Shown: piece by piece, positions 53,342 to 61,199 of the stretch | How positions within the stretch are numbered: the first letter of the stretch is position 1 | Layout: each line of letters opens with the position of its first letter | Origin: Actinomycetota bacterium | GTDB lineage: Bacteria; Actinomycetota; Actinomycetes; Actinomycetales; Dermatophilaceae | Length of the DNA stretch: 64,000 nucleotides | Reading direction: 5' to 3' | Assembly: GCA_020160805.1 (NCBI GenBank) | Contig: JAIUPO010000015.1 | Coordinates: 1-64,000 of the forward strand | The notes under the pieces: generated by a model | Database searches by the model: none | What the model was told of the DNA's origin: nothing | Seen by the model: the letters and a program-made list of their open reading frames with translations, nothing else | Position numbers and translations under genes: made by a program

Positions 53342-53518
53342 CTAGTTGCGGTTCAGCAGGGCGTCGAAGAAGTCGAAGATATTGCGGACGCCATTGCGCA
53401 CGACATCCCAGGCGGAATCGACGATGTCCGCGGCCTCGCTCGGGGAGGTGAGGATCGCGTACAGCAGGAAGATGACGATCAGCCACAGCACGATCTTCTT
53501 GATCGGGGGCATGGACAT
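53342..53518 (-). CDS. 58-residue single-pass membrane protein
   Basis: MSMPPIKKIVLWLIVIFLLY... with one N-terminal helix (about residues 9-26) followed by an amphipathic stretch (EAADIVDSAWDVVRNG, IFDFFDALLNRN). GGAGGAGG immediately upstream of ATG 53518 is a near-ideal ribosome site, strongly supporting a real gene. It begins a two-gene operon with the PH-domain protein 7 bp downstream. No known family was recognised. The acidic amphipathic tail could lie on the membrane surface. Confidence 0.75.
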   Translation of the reverse strand: MSMPPIKKIVLWLIVIFLLYAILTSPSEAADIVDSAWDVVRNGVRNIFDFFDALLNRN

Positions 53519-53698
53519 CGAACTCCTCCTCCGTGCCCCCGGTCCGTCCGGGCGCACTCCACGGTCCGTCACTGATGTGACAGGTGGGGCTAGAGTGCCA
53601 GATGTTGCGTGAGGTGTGGAAATTTGTTGCCCATTCGACGCCAGAATCGTTATGGCGCGCGACCCAAGTCCTCGAGACGTCAGCGGGGGCAAACCACC

Positions 53699-54337
53699 TC
53701 AGACCACGCCATATAGCCGATCGCCGGCGTCCCCAAGGCCCGGGACGATATAACCGTGCTCGTTCAGGCGCTCGTCGATGGCGCCGACGACCAGGGTCAC
53801 GGGCGGGGCGACATCGGCCATCTCGCGCTGCAAGCGCTCGATGCCCTCGGGGGCGGCGAGCAGGCATACGGCGGTGATATCGCTCGCCCCACGATCGATG
53901 AGGAAGCGCAGCGCGTCGGCCATCGAGCCGCCGGTGGCGAGCATCGGGTCCAGGGCGTAGACCTGCCGGCCCGAGAGGTCCGCGGGCAGCCGGTTGGCGT
54001 AGGTCGTGATCGCCAGCGTCTCCTCATCGCGCTGCATGCCGAGGAAACCGACCTCGGCGCTCGGCAGCAGGCGGACCATGCCTTCGAGCATCCCGAGGCC
54101 GGCCCGCAGGATCGGCACAATGAGCGGCTTCGGGTTTGACAGTTTGATGCCGGTCGTCGGGGCCACCGGGGTCTCGATCTCGAAGGGCTCGACCCGGACA
54201 TCGCGCGTGGCTTCATACGCCAGCAGCGTCATGAGTTCCTCGGCCAGCCGGCGGAAGGTCGGGGAGTCGGTGCGCTTGTCGCGCAGGTAGGTGAGTTTGT
54301 GGGCGATGAGGGGATGGTCCGGGTGCACGACGCGCAT
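53699..54337 (-). CDS. upp: Uracil phosphoribosyltransferase
   Basis: A 212-residue salvage enzyme converting uracil and PRPP to UMP. The N-terminus [20 protein letters not shown], the PRPP loop [18 protein letters not shown] and the uracil-binding end [17 protein letters not shown] are complete. ATG 54337 shares a CATG palindrome with the ATG of the divergent tadA gene, and TAAGTT six bases upstream suggests a leaderless message. The gene stands alone on this strand, 180 bp before the small membrane protein gene. Confidence 0.97.
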   Translation of the reverse strand: MRVVHPDHPLIAHKLTYLRDKRTDSPTFRRLAEELMTLLAYEATRDVRVEPFEIETPVAPTTGIKLSNPKPLIVPILRAGLGMLEGMVRLLPSAEVGFLGMQRDEETLAITTYANRLPADLSGRQVYALDPMLATGGSMADALRFLIDRGASDITAVCLLAAPEGIERLQREMADVAPPVTLVVGAIDERLNEHGYIVPGLGDAGDRLYGVV

Positions 54338-54860
54338 GCGGGAAACTTATCGTGTGCCCCCCGATCCGCAGGTGTATGCCGAATGGCTGGGACTTGCGCT
54401 GACCGCCGCCCGAGCGGCGCTCGCCACCGGGGACGTTCCGGTGGGTGCCATCGTCCTCTCGCCGGACGACACGGTGATCGGAACCGGCTGGAACGCGCGG
54501 GAGGCAGACGGCGACCCGACCGCGCACGCCGAGGTGGTGGCGCTGCGGGAGGCGGCCCGGCATACGGGCTCGTGGCGCTTGACCGATTGCACGCTCGTCG
54601 TCACGCTCGAACCGTGCCCGATGTGCGCCGGGGCGCTGATGCTCGCGAGGATCGGGCGTGTCGTCTTCGGCGCCTGGGACCCCAAGGCTGGGGCCTGCGG
54701 CTCGGTTTGGGATATCCCGCGCGACCGACGGGCCACACACCGCTGCGAAGTCGTCGGCGGCGTGCGCGAAACCGAGTGCGCTGAGCTCTTGCTCGACTTC
54801 TTCGCCGCCCATCGCGGGCCGAGGGCCGGCGATTTCGGCGGGGCCGAGGCGCTCGGGTAG
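54336..54860 (+). CDS. tadA: tRNA adenosine(34) deaminase
   Basis: A 174-residue cytidine-deaminase-fold enzyme. The zinc/active-site motifs [14 protein letters not shown] and [18 protein letters not shown] are intact, and [16 protein letters not shown] is TadA-specific. It makes inosine at the wobble base of tRNA-Arg(ACG), so it is essential for CGN decoding. Two starts are possible: ATG 54336, which overlaps the upp start codon on the other strand, or GTG 54354. It is followed 10 bp later by tRNA-Ser. Confidence 0.95.
   Translation: MRETYRVPPDPQVYAEWLGLALTAARAALATGDVPVGAIVLSPDDTVIGTGWNAREADGDPTAHAEVVALREAARHTGSWRLTDCTLVVTLEPCPMCAGALMLARIGRVVFGAWDPKAGACGSVWDIPRDRRATHRCEVVGGVRETECAELLLDFFAAHRGPRAGDFGGAEALG
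54344..54349 (-). promoter_or_regulatory. Leaderless -10 box of upp
   Basis: Minus-strand TAAGTT ends six bases before the upp ATG at 54337. It lies inside the first codons of tadA if tadA starts at 54336. Confidence 0.45.
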
Positions 54861-54870
54861 TCTGCTCCGC

Positions 54871-54960
54871 GGTGGCGTGTCCGAGCGGCCTAAGGAGCGC
54901 GCCTCGAAAGCGCGTGTGGGGGTGACTCCACCCAGGGTTCGAATCCCTGCGCCACCGCCA
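54871..54960 (+). tRNA. tRNA-Ser (anticodon CGA)
   Basis: Class II tRNA with acceptor GGTGGCG paired to CGCCACC, discriminator G and encoded CCA (54958-54960). The anticodon stem CGCGC/GCGCG encloses loop CTCGAAA with anticodon CGA. A long variable arm (GTGGGGGTGACTCCAC region) and the T arm AGGGTTCGAATCCCT follow. It reads UCG serine codons. Confidence 0.97.
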
Positions 54961-54967
54961 GTCGAAT

Positions 54968-55000
54968 CTGAGGGCGGACCCGGAGCGGGTCCGCCCTCAG
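54968..55000 (+). terminator. Terminator after tRNA-Ser
   Basis: A perfect 15-bp stem, 54968-54982 with 54986-55000 (CTGAGGGCGGACCCG and its complement), around the three-base loop GAG, 7 bp after the tRNA. No U-tract. Confidence 0.85.
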
Positions 55001-55012
55001 TCGCGTTCGCTC

Positions 55013-55182
55013 TCAGTTCCGGCGGTCTTGGATCTGGCTGTTGCGGTCGAAGCCCTGGAACCAGGTGCCTTGCGTGCGGAGCAGGCCGCTGTCGCCCTCG
55101 CTGAGCAGGCCATATGCCTCACCTTGCAGGCGGAACTCCTCGCGGGAGCCGTCCGGGAACTCGAAGGTCGCAAAGTAATTCC
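55013..55182 (-). pseudogene. DUF2500-like protein, C-terminal fragment
   Basis: About 56 codons: WNYFATFEFPDGSREEFRL, then GEAYGLLSEGDSGLLRTQ, then GTWFQGFDRNSQIQ to the stop. This is the end of a DUF2500-type beta domain that normally follows an N-terminal membrane helix. The helix and first strands are missing. Upstream the sequence is an unrelated ATPase remnant in another frame, so this is a truncated gene at a recombination joint. Confidence 0.7.
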
Positions 55183-55407
55183 AGCGCCCACCCGTCGGCC
55201 TCGGCGACCGCGTGCACGTCTGCGACGAAGGTCGGTCGTGGGGTCCAGTCGGGACCATGGAAGAGCCCGTCCATGTCGGTATGCCGCACGCCCAGGGCGG
55301 CCGCGATCCGCGCCGCCGTCGTGGTCTTTCCGGAGCCGGAGGTCCCCGGCGACCAGGAAGCGCCGTGCGCCCGCAGGCAGGGGGTCGGTGGCTGACAGCA
55401 GGGGCAT
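55183..55407 (-). pseudogene. P-loop kinase/topology-modulation ATPase, N-terminal fragment with frameshift
   Basis: Starts MPLLSATDPLPAGARRFLVAG. One extra G in GCCGGGGACC then moves the reading frame, after which TSGSGKTTTAARIAAALGV (Walker A), HTDMDGLFHGPDW and FVADVHAVAEADGW continue in the other frame. The sequence resembles small P-loop NTPases of the adenylate-kinase-like group that are usually ~180 residues. Only about 75 are present before it runs into the DUF2500 fragment. It is both frameshifted and truncated, so not functional. Confidence 0.7.
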
Positions 55408-55497
55408 CGCGGCAGTCTGACACGCACGCGGAGGGGACCGGAATGAGCCACCGGGCTTGCCGAAACTCGGGTGCGCCTCGATCACGGCCGGGCTAGT

Positions 55498-55517
55498 CGT
55501 GGTGCTCACGCACCACG
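55498..55517 (-). terminator. Hairpin after the response regulator gene
   Basis: CGTGGTGC (55498-55505) pairs with GCACCACG (55510-55517) around loop TCAC, 24 bp downstream of the minus-strand response regulator stop. Confidence 0.5.
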
Positions 55518-55541
55518 TGGCGCTGCGGACCACCCCGTCAT

Positions 55542-56186
55542 TCAGGGCTGGCCGGTGATCCACTCGAGCACGGCCAGCACGCGTTGGTTGTCCTCGGGGT
55601 CGGACAGGATGCCGAGCTTGTCGAAGATCGAGCGCAGGTGGGCGTCAACGGTCCGCTTCGAGATGACCAGGTCCGCGGCGATCCCCGAGTTGCTGCGTCC
55701 CGACGCGAGCCGACTGAGCACATCGACCTCCCGCTCGGTCAGCCGGCTGAGGCGATCTCCGTCGCGGCGCACGAAGCCATCGATGACGATCGGGTCGATC
55801 GCCGTGCCCCCGGTGGCCACTGCCTCGAGCTGGTCGAGAAAGGCGTCGGTATCGAGCACCCGATCCTTGAGCAGGTAGCCGAAGGAGGCGACCCGACCCT
55901 GGGACAGTTCGGCGACCAGAGCAGGTTCGATCACCTGGGTCAGCATCACCACCGCCAGGTCGGGGAAGCGTTCGCGCAGGAAGGAAACAGCCCTGGCTCC
56001 GTCGTCCTGGTGCGTCGGCGGCATACGGATGTCGGAGATCACCAGATCGGGCCGTTCCCGATTCACCGACGAGATGAGACTGCGGGCATCTCCCACCTCG
56101 GCCACCACGTCATGGCCGGCGTCCCGGAGCAGTCGGACCAGACCGTCCCGCAGCAGCACCTGGTCCTCGGCGATCACGACCCGCAC
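55542..56186 (-). CDS. NarL/LuxR-family response regulator, second module
   Basis: A 214-residue regulator. The receiver has acidic RVVIAEDQ, the phospho-Asp in LVISDIRMPP, Thr in VVMLTQV and Lys in YLLKDRVL. The LuxR-type DNA-binding domain has LTEREVDVLSRLASG and RTVDAHLRSIFDKLGI. The receiver variant IRMPPTHQDDG is typical of the actinobacterial group with CHASE-free kinases. GTG 56186 overlaps the kinase stop by 13 bp. It is cognate to the kinase upstream. Confidence 0.93.
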   Translation of the reverse strand: MRVVIAEDQVLLRDGLVRLLRDAGHDVVAEVGDARSLISSVNRERPDLVISDIRMPPTHQDDGARAVSFLRERFPDLAVVMLTQVIEPALVAELSQGRVASFGYLLKDRVLDTDAFLDQLEAVATGGTAIDPIVIDGFVRRDGDRLSRLTEREVDVLSRLASGRSNSGIAADLVISKRTVDAHLRSIFDKLGILSDPEDNQRVLAVLEWITGQP

Positions 56187-58048
56187 GGCAGGACCGCCTC
56201 GACGACGGTGCCACGGGGCTGGTTCTCGCGCACCACGAGCACCCCGCCGGCCACGCTCACCCGCTCGGCCAGGGCCCGCAGCCCCGACCCCAGTTGCGGG
56301 TCCGCGCCGCCGCAGCCGTCGTCCTGGATCCGAACCTCGATCAGATCCTCCAGCGGGCTCACGCGCACCTCGATGTGATCGGGGCAGGCATGTTTGAGGG
56401 CGTTCGAGACGGCTTCGCCGATGACGAAGTAGGCCGTCGCCTCGGTCGCCGAGGCCCACCGCGTGCGCGGCACCGACAACGAGACGATCGGGCCCAGCGG
56501 CCGGAAGAGGGACGACAGCGCCGGCTGCAAGCCATGATCGACCAGCAGGGCCGGAGCCCGGCCGCCGCCCAGGGCCCGTACGTCGTCGACCGCGCCGCGC
56601 AGGTCGGTGATCGTCTCGTCGATGACCAGCCGCACGGAGGGGTCGGCCACATGCCGGGCCGACAGGGTCAGCTTGAGCGCCAAGCCGAGCAGCCGCCCCT
56701 GGAGTCCGTCGTGCAGATCCTGGCTGAGCCGACGCCGCTCGTCCTCGGCCGCGCGCCTGGCCAGGTCATCCGAGCGGGCAACCCGGTCCTCCCACCAGGC
56801 CGGCCGCACGACTGACGAACAGTCGCCGAGCGCGCGCAGCCGGTCGGCCGCCTCGGGCGAGGAGGTCGAGGCGAGGACCGTCGGGAGGTCGAGGTCATCG
56901 GTGGCCAGGACGACTTCGGCCGCCCCGATGGCCCCAGGGTCATAGCGAATCGTCAGGCCGGGGTCGGCGGCCGTACGGCGCAGCAGGTGCAGCAGGGCGG
57001 TGCGAGCCTGGCCATCCTCGATATCGCCGAGCGATGCCCACTCGTGGCGCAACTCGGTCGCCGGATCGACCACCTTGGTGATCCAGCGGTGGACCAGCAG
57101 CCACGGCAGGCCCAAGGCCAGAGTGACGACGGCACCGAGGACCGCTGCGGCGCCGTCGGGGGTCTGGGCTGCACTGGCCAGCAATGCCGCATCGCAACCG
57201 AGAACGACGAAGAGCGCCGCCGCCACGAGATCGAGAGTCAGCACGATGGACCTGCGCTCCAGCAGCCGTCCGGCGGCGGGCCCGATGGCAGCCAGCGTCA
57301 GCACCCCGCAGCCGAGCGTTCCGAGCGAGAACCCGAGCATCAGCAGCCACGAGGCGGTGTTATCGGCCCAGCCGACCCGCGTGGAGAATATGCCGAGGGA
57401 GACGCACCAGAGGATTACCACGACCGGGACCAGGGAGGCCAGGGCCGCGACGATGGCTCGCCGACGCATCTCGCCCCCGATGCCGGTCAGGTTCGACCAG
57501 GTGGCGACCGGGGCGATCACGAACGAGCAGAACCACAGAAGCGTCGAGACGGCCGCAAGGGGGCCGGCCCCCGGCATACCGGTCAGCGAGAGCCCGGCGA
57601 GCAGGCCACCCACGAGCGCGATCCCGACGATGAAACGTACGACCACGCGACGGGAGCGGCCCGTGACCCGAGCGCTCGCGAGCACCGGGAGCACCTGCAC
57701 CAGCGTCAACGGGAGCACATGTCCCGCATTCGCGAGGGTGACGGCGATCGGGTGATCGGGTTGCGCGGCGCCCCCGGCCAACTGGGTCGGGTATGCCAGG
57801 ACCGCCAGCCCGAGCACGCCCACGAGAGCGGTCAGCGGGGTCGGCCGGGAAGCGCGCGCGGTCAGCACCAGCAGCAGGCAGCCGGCGCCGGCCATCAGGA
57901 CGCGGATGCCGGAGCCCAGGACGAATTCCTCCTCGCGCCAGGGCCAGGTCAGCGACCACGCACACAGCGCCAGCCCGGCCGCAGCCGCGATCCACCAGCC
58001 GGCCGTTCCGCCGTACGGCCAGCCGGTCACCCGGCGCAATCTCCACAT
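56174..58048 (-). CDS. Sensor histidine kinase (NarL-type partner), second module
   Basis: A 624-residue kinase. About eight membrane helices occupy residues 15-320 (GWWIAAAAGLALCAWSL, VLMAGAGCLLLVLTA, FIVGIALVGGLLAGL and others). A ~100-residue intracellular segment follows, then the acceptor helix DERRRLSQDLHDGLQGRLL (His446) and a HATPase with VIGEAVSNALKHA (N box), IQDDGCGGAD and GSGLRALAERV. Unlike the kinase at 6357 it has only one acceptor helix. ATG 58048 (or the adjacent GTG 58051) faces the divergent membrane protein gene. Confidence 0.92.
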   Translation of the reverse strand: MWRLRRVTGWPYGGTAGWWIAAAAGLALCAWSLTWPWREEEFVLGSGIRVLMAGAGCLLLVLTARASRPTPLTALVGVLGLAVLAYPTQLAGGAAQPDHPIAVTLANAGHVLPLTLVQVLPVLASARVTGRSRRVVVRFIVGIALVGGLLAGLSLTGMPGAGPLAAVSTLLWFCSFVIAPVATWSNLTGIGGEMRRRAIVAALASLVPVVVILWCVSLGIFSTRVGWADNTASWLLMLGFSLGTLGCGVLTLAAIGPAAGRLLERRSIVLTLDLVAAALFVVLGCDAALLASAAQTPDGAAAVLGAVVTLALGLPWLLVHRWITKVVDPATELRHEWASLGDIEDGQARTALLHLLRRTAADPGLTIRYDPGAIGAAEVVLATDDLDLPTVLASTSSPEAADRLRALGDCSSVVRPAWWEDRVARSDDLARRAAEDERRRLSQDLHDGLQGRLLGLALKLTLSARHVADPSVRLVIDETITDLRGAVDDVRALGGGRAPALLVDHGLQPALSSLFRPLGPIVSLSVPRTRWASATEATAYFVIGEAVSNALKHACPDHIEVRVSPLEDLIEVRIQDDGCGGADPQLGSGLRALAERVSVAGGVLVVRENQPRGTVVEAVLPCGS

Positions 58049-58164
58049 CACACCGCCATGGTGACGTGCCGGGAGCGTGAGCGGAATAGGCCAGATCGCC
58101 GATGTGTGCGCCACCGAGTCCGACCTAGCGTCGAGGCAATTCCGCATCTAGAGAGGCGACTTCG

Positions 58165-58851
58165 ATGACAATGACTCCCGACCTGAGCGCGCGACCGGTC
58201 GCGTCTCCGGCTGCCAATCCCATCCCCGGCGCCCTCATCGCCGGGGTAGCCGGCCCGCTGCTCTTGGCCGTGGGCAATGCCCTGGTCAACTTCGGCCCGA
58301 TCTGGTCCGACGTCGAGACCACGGCCGACATCGTGCGCGCCACCGGTGAGAACCAGGCCTTCGCCGAGTTCTCGACGGTGGTCGGTGTCCTCGCGGTGGC
58401 GCTGCTGGTCCCCGCGGTATGGGCGGTGACCGCCTTGCTGCGTCCGCGCACCCCCACGCTCGCCGCGATCGGCGGGTGGATGATGGCGACGGGTTATGTG
58501 ATGGCCCTGGTGCTCTCGACCGAGTCGGCAACGGCCCTGCTGGTGGCCAAGACGGGACTGGATCCCGCGACCTATGTCACGGCCGTCGACGACCAGTCGG
58601 CCATCTCGATGCTGCTGATCTATACCCTCTTCGGCGTGGGCGCCCTGGCCGGGGGGCTCATCCTCGGCATCGCCATGCTGCGACAGGGTGGAGCCATCCC
58701 TGCCTGGGCCGGGTGGGCGCTGATCGCCTCCGAACCGGTCCGGGTCGTGGGGCTGGTGGCGGGTATCCCGTTCGGCCCGCCCTTGGCGTCGGTGCTGATC
58801 GCCGCGGCCTTCACCGGCACCCTGATGGCGGCCCGCAGCCGGAAGGGCTGA
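58165..58851 (+). CDS. Multi-pass membrane protein, paralogous in position to that at 5435-6157
   Basis: A 228-residue protein with about six helices: IPGALIAGVAGPLLLAVGNAL, VVGVLAVALLVPAVWAVTAL, IGGWMMATGYVMALVLS, then MLLIYTLFGVGALAGGLILG and two more. AGAGAGGCG precedes ATG 58165. It has no catalytic motif. It is divergent from the kinase/regulator pair, the same plan as at 5.4-8.9 kb, so it may be the target of that system. Its 3' end is partly duplicated in tandem. Function unknown. Confidence 0.75.
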   Translation: MTMTPDLSARPVASPAANPIPGALIAGVAGPLLLAVGNALVNFGPIWSDVETTADIVRATGENQAFAEFSTVVGVLAVALLVPAVWAVTALLRPRTPTLAAIGGWMMATGYVMALVLSTESATALLVAKTGLDPATYVTAVDDQSAISMLLIYTLFGVGALAGGLILGIAMLRQGGAIPAWAGWALIASEPVRVVGLVAGIPFGPPLASVLIAAAFTGTLMAARSRKG

Positions 58852-58872
58852 TCGGATCCGGAAGGGCTGATC
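58839..58872. repeat. Short tandem duplication of a gene 3' end
   Basis: CCGGAAGGGCTGATC occurs at 58839-58853 and 58858-58872 (19-bp period). The first copy includes the stop of the membrane protein gene. Confidence 0.8.
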
Positions 58873-58910
58873 AGCCGGGCCAGCTCGGCGCAGCCGTGGG
58901 CATTTCGAGG

Positions 58911-61199
58911 TCAGAGGCGTTCGTCCCAGCGAACCACTGTCACGTCGACCCCATACAGCCCATCGTCCACCGGGATCTTCAGCCGTCCCCGGATCCGGCC
59001 GTCCGGTGCCGGCTGTGCTCCGGGCGCCAGGTCGAAGAAGGGGGAGGTCAACAGGTCGGCGTAGGGCGGCAGCGACTTCCGGCCGATGTCGTCGCGTCCG
59101 ATATCGTCGATCTCCTTGACGACGAACTCGACGCCCTCGCGGTACGGGACCACCGGATCGAGGTACTGCCCGAGGTCGCGGATGTCGTCCTGGTCGAAGT
59201 CGCCGATGCTGTCATTGTCCGCGTGCAGGAGTCGCCGCCCGTCGACATTGACCACCAGATCGATATCGTCGGCGCCCCAGCCGCTGGTCTCGGTCACGCA
59301 GACCAGCCGCGGATTCCCGCCGGGATCATCGGGCGCCCCCGGCACCGGCGGCTTCGGCGGGCCACCGAGCAGAATCGACAGGTCGATATCGGCGCGAAGC
59401 GTCGCGGTGAAGTCTCGCGGAGTCAACCCGTCCTGGCGGGCCACCTGGACCAGAAAGATGTCGTTGGGTCGCATCGTCACCGGCACCGAGACGGGGTCCC
59501 GGCCCGCGGATTCGTCGGCTTCGAGCCGCCACCCGCCGGCCCCATCCGAGCGGGCGATCCGGACCCGGAAGGGCAGGCCCGAACCGGAGACCGACACGGT
59601 GCCGCTGACCTCGCCGAGGTCCAGTCGGGGGGCATCCAGTCGGAACCATTTGCTGTCGGTGTCATCCCAGCCCGTGACCGGGTGGTTCAGGCAGACCACC
59701 TGGCCGGACGAGGGGAAGCGCTCGGCCAGGTCCCGCCCATAGTCGAGGTGGATCATGTCGTCCGGGCCAGCCCCGGTGTGCCGATGAACGCGGATCGAGA
59801 AGTCCTGCTCCCCATGGCGGTCGCGCGGGTAGACCTTGATCAGGATGGGGGCGCCATTGAGCACGAACTTGTCCCCGTAGTCGGGGTGCCGCTCCTGCCG
59901 GTACTGCTGACGGGGACGAGATAGGTCGGTGTCGAGGTACACCGCGTACCGGACCGGTCGATCGGGATTGGAGTCCACCGCGATGTCGTAGGTCCCGGCC
60001 TCCTTGAGCAGATACCAGGCGACCTGACCCTCCCAGATCCACTGCTGAGGATCGGCCGCGTCGGGGTTGGCCGCATCGACCGGCAGGATCAGCGCACTCG
60101 TCGGGGTCGAGTGCACCCGAGGGACCGCGAAGTCGGCCCGCAATGGGCGGTGGTCGGACAGGTAGGAGACATCATCCGGGGCGTCGGAGGGGACTTGGGC
60201 AAGGTCGTAGTCGATCCAGATGTGCTGGGCCGCAAGCACGCTCGTTCGGGAGCCGATCATGTAGTCGAGCCGTTGCTCCATCGGGTCGTAGCGCACCGTG
60301 GCGGTATGGCCGGGATCGCGCAGGTCGGTGCCGCCTTGGCATTGGAAGGCGCCGAAGAGGTCGACGAGGTCGTCGGTGAGTCGATGCCCCGGACTGCCGA
60401 AGTAGTGCCGCCACTCGCCGGTGCGGCTGGCCACCTGCCCCGGCTCGCCGCAGACATTGAGGTCGCCCATGACGATGACCTCCTCGCCGAAGGGCGCGCC
60501 CCCGGCGCAGACGTCGACGAAGGCGGCGGCCTTGCGCAATTGCTCCTCGCGGGCCGTTCGGTTCTCTTCGACGACATTGGTGTCGGCCTGGGTGTGCGTG
60601 ACGAAGGTGTGCGTCACCGGTGCCGTCGACCATTGCCGCACCCCGGCGTAGGCCACGCCCTTGCACGCATCTCCGTCGTGGCCGGCGGTGTCGGTGTACG
60701 GGTAGAAACTGACCCGCGGGATGTCCAACGGGATGGGCAGGCCGGCCAGGATCATGAGTTGCCGAACTCCCTCAGAGACCGTCGAGGTGGACACGCGCGC
60801 GAACGGGAACCGGGAGAAGAGCATCAGGCCGCTGTCCTCGAGCCGGTAGGAGTTGGTGACCGCGCCCGGGAGGCCGATGAGATCCCAGGCGAGCAGCAAT
60901 TGGACGGTCGATTCGCCCGACGGTTCCCGCACCGTCATCGTCGCGTAGTCGCATTTGACGATCTGGTGCGGGAAGCGTGTCTTGAGCTCGTCGCTGAGAA
61001 TCTCTCGGCAGTCCTCGTCGAAGACCTCGCAGACACCGACGATGTCGTCATCCCAGGGTGAAGCGATGAGCTTCTTCGCGATGATCCTGGCGCGCTCCTC
61101 GCCGGTGTCGATCGGCGGGATGGTGTACCCGGGGGAAGCCCCGACCTGCATCGCCCACGACCGCATCTGGACGTTCCAACTCAGCACCCGCAGCCCCAT
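58911..61199 (-). CDS. Endonuclease/exonuclease/phosphatase-fold protein with C-terminal beta domains
   Basis: A 762-residue protein. Residues 1-360 form a DNase-I-like fold: LSWNVQ, VCEVFDED (Glu58), FVTHTQADTNVV (His202), VIVMGDLNVCGE (Asp246, Asn248), LDYMIGS and SDHRPLRADF (Asp349, His350). The layout resembles neutral sphingomyelinases. The rest (about 365-762) consists of beta-rich segments with SKWFRLDAPRLDLG, WGADDIDLVVNVDGRRLL and a final VTVVRWDERL. No signal peptide is seen. ATG 61199 overlaps the stop of the beta-propeller gene. Probably a metal-dependent phosphodiesterase; the substrate is not known. Confidence 0.8.
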   Translation of the reverse strand: MGLRVLSWNVQMRSWAMQVGASPGYTIPPIDTGEERARIIAKKLIASPWDDDIVGVCEVFDEDCREILSDELKTRFPHQIVKCDYATMTVREPSGESTVQLLLAWDLIGLPGAVTNSYRLEDSGLMLFSRFPFARVSTSTVSEGVRQLMILAGLPIPLDIPRVSFYPYTDTAGHDGDACKGVAYAGVRQWSTAPVTHTFVTHTQADTNVVEENRTAREEQLRKAAAFVDVCAGGAPFGEEVIVMGDLNVCGEPGQVASRTGEWRHYFGSPGHRLTDDLVDLFGAFQCQGGTDLRDPGHTATVRYDPMEQRLDYMIGSRTSVLAAQHIWIDYDLAQVPSDAPDDVSYLSDHRPLRADFAVPRVHSTPTSALILPVDAANPDAADPQQWIWEGQVAWYLLKEAGTYDIAVDSNPDRPVRYAVYLDTDLSRPRQQYRQERHPDYGDKFVLNGAPILIKVYPRDRHGEQDFSIRVHRHTGAGPDDMIHLDYGRDLAERFPSSGQVVCLNHPVTGWDDTDSKWFRLDAPRLDLGEVSGTVSVSGSGLPFRVRIARSDGAGGWRLEADESAGRDPVSVPVTMRPNDIFLVQVARQDGLTPRDFTATLRADIDLSILLGGPPKPPVPGAPDDPGGNPRLVCVTETSGWGADDIDLVVNVDGRRLLHADNDSIGDFDQDDIRDLGQYLDPVVPYREGVEFVVKEIDDIGRDDIGRKSLPPYADLLTSPFFDLAPGAQPAPDGRIRGRLKIPVDDGLYGVDVTVVRWDERL

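Noticed and set aside
54871-55600. tRNA-Ser as an integration site with a prophage or island downstream
   Set aside because: I found no integrase gene and no second copy of the tRNA 3' end in the window, so an island is not supported despite the fusion scar nearby.
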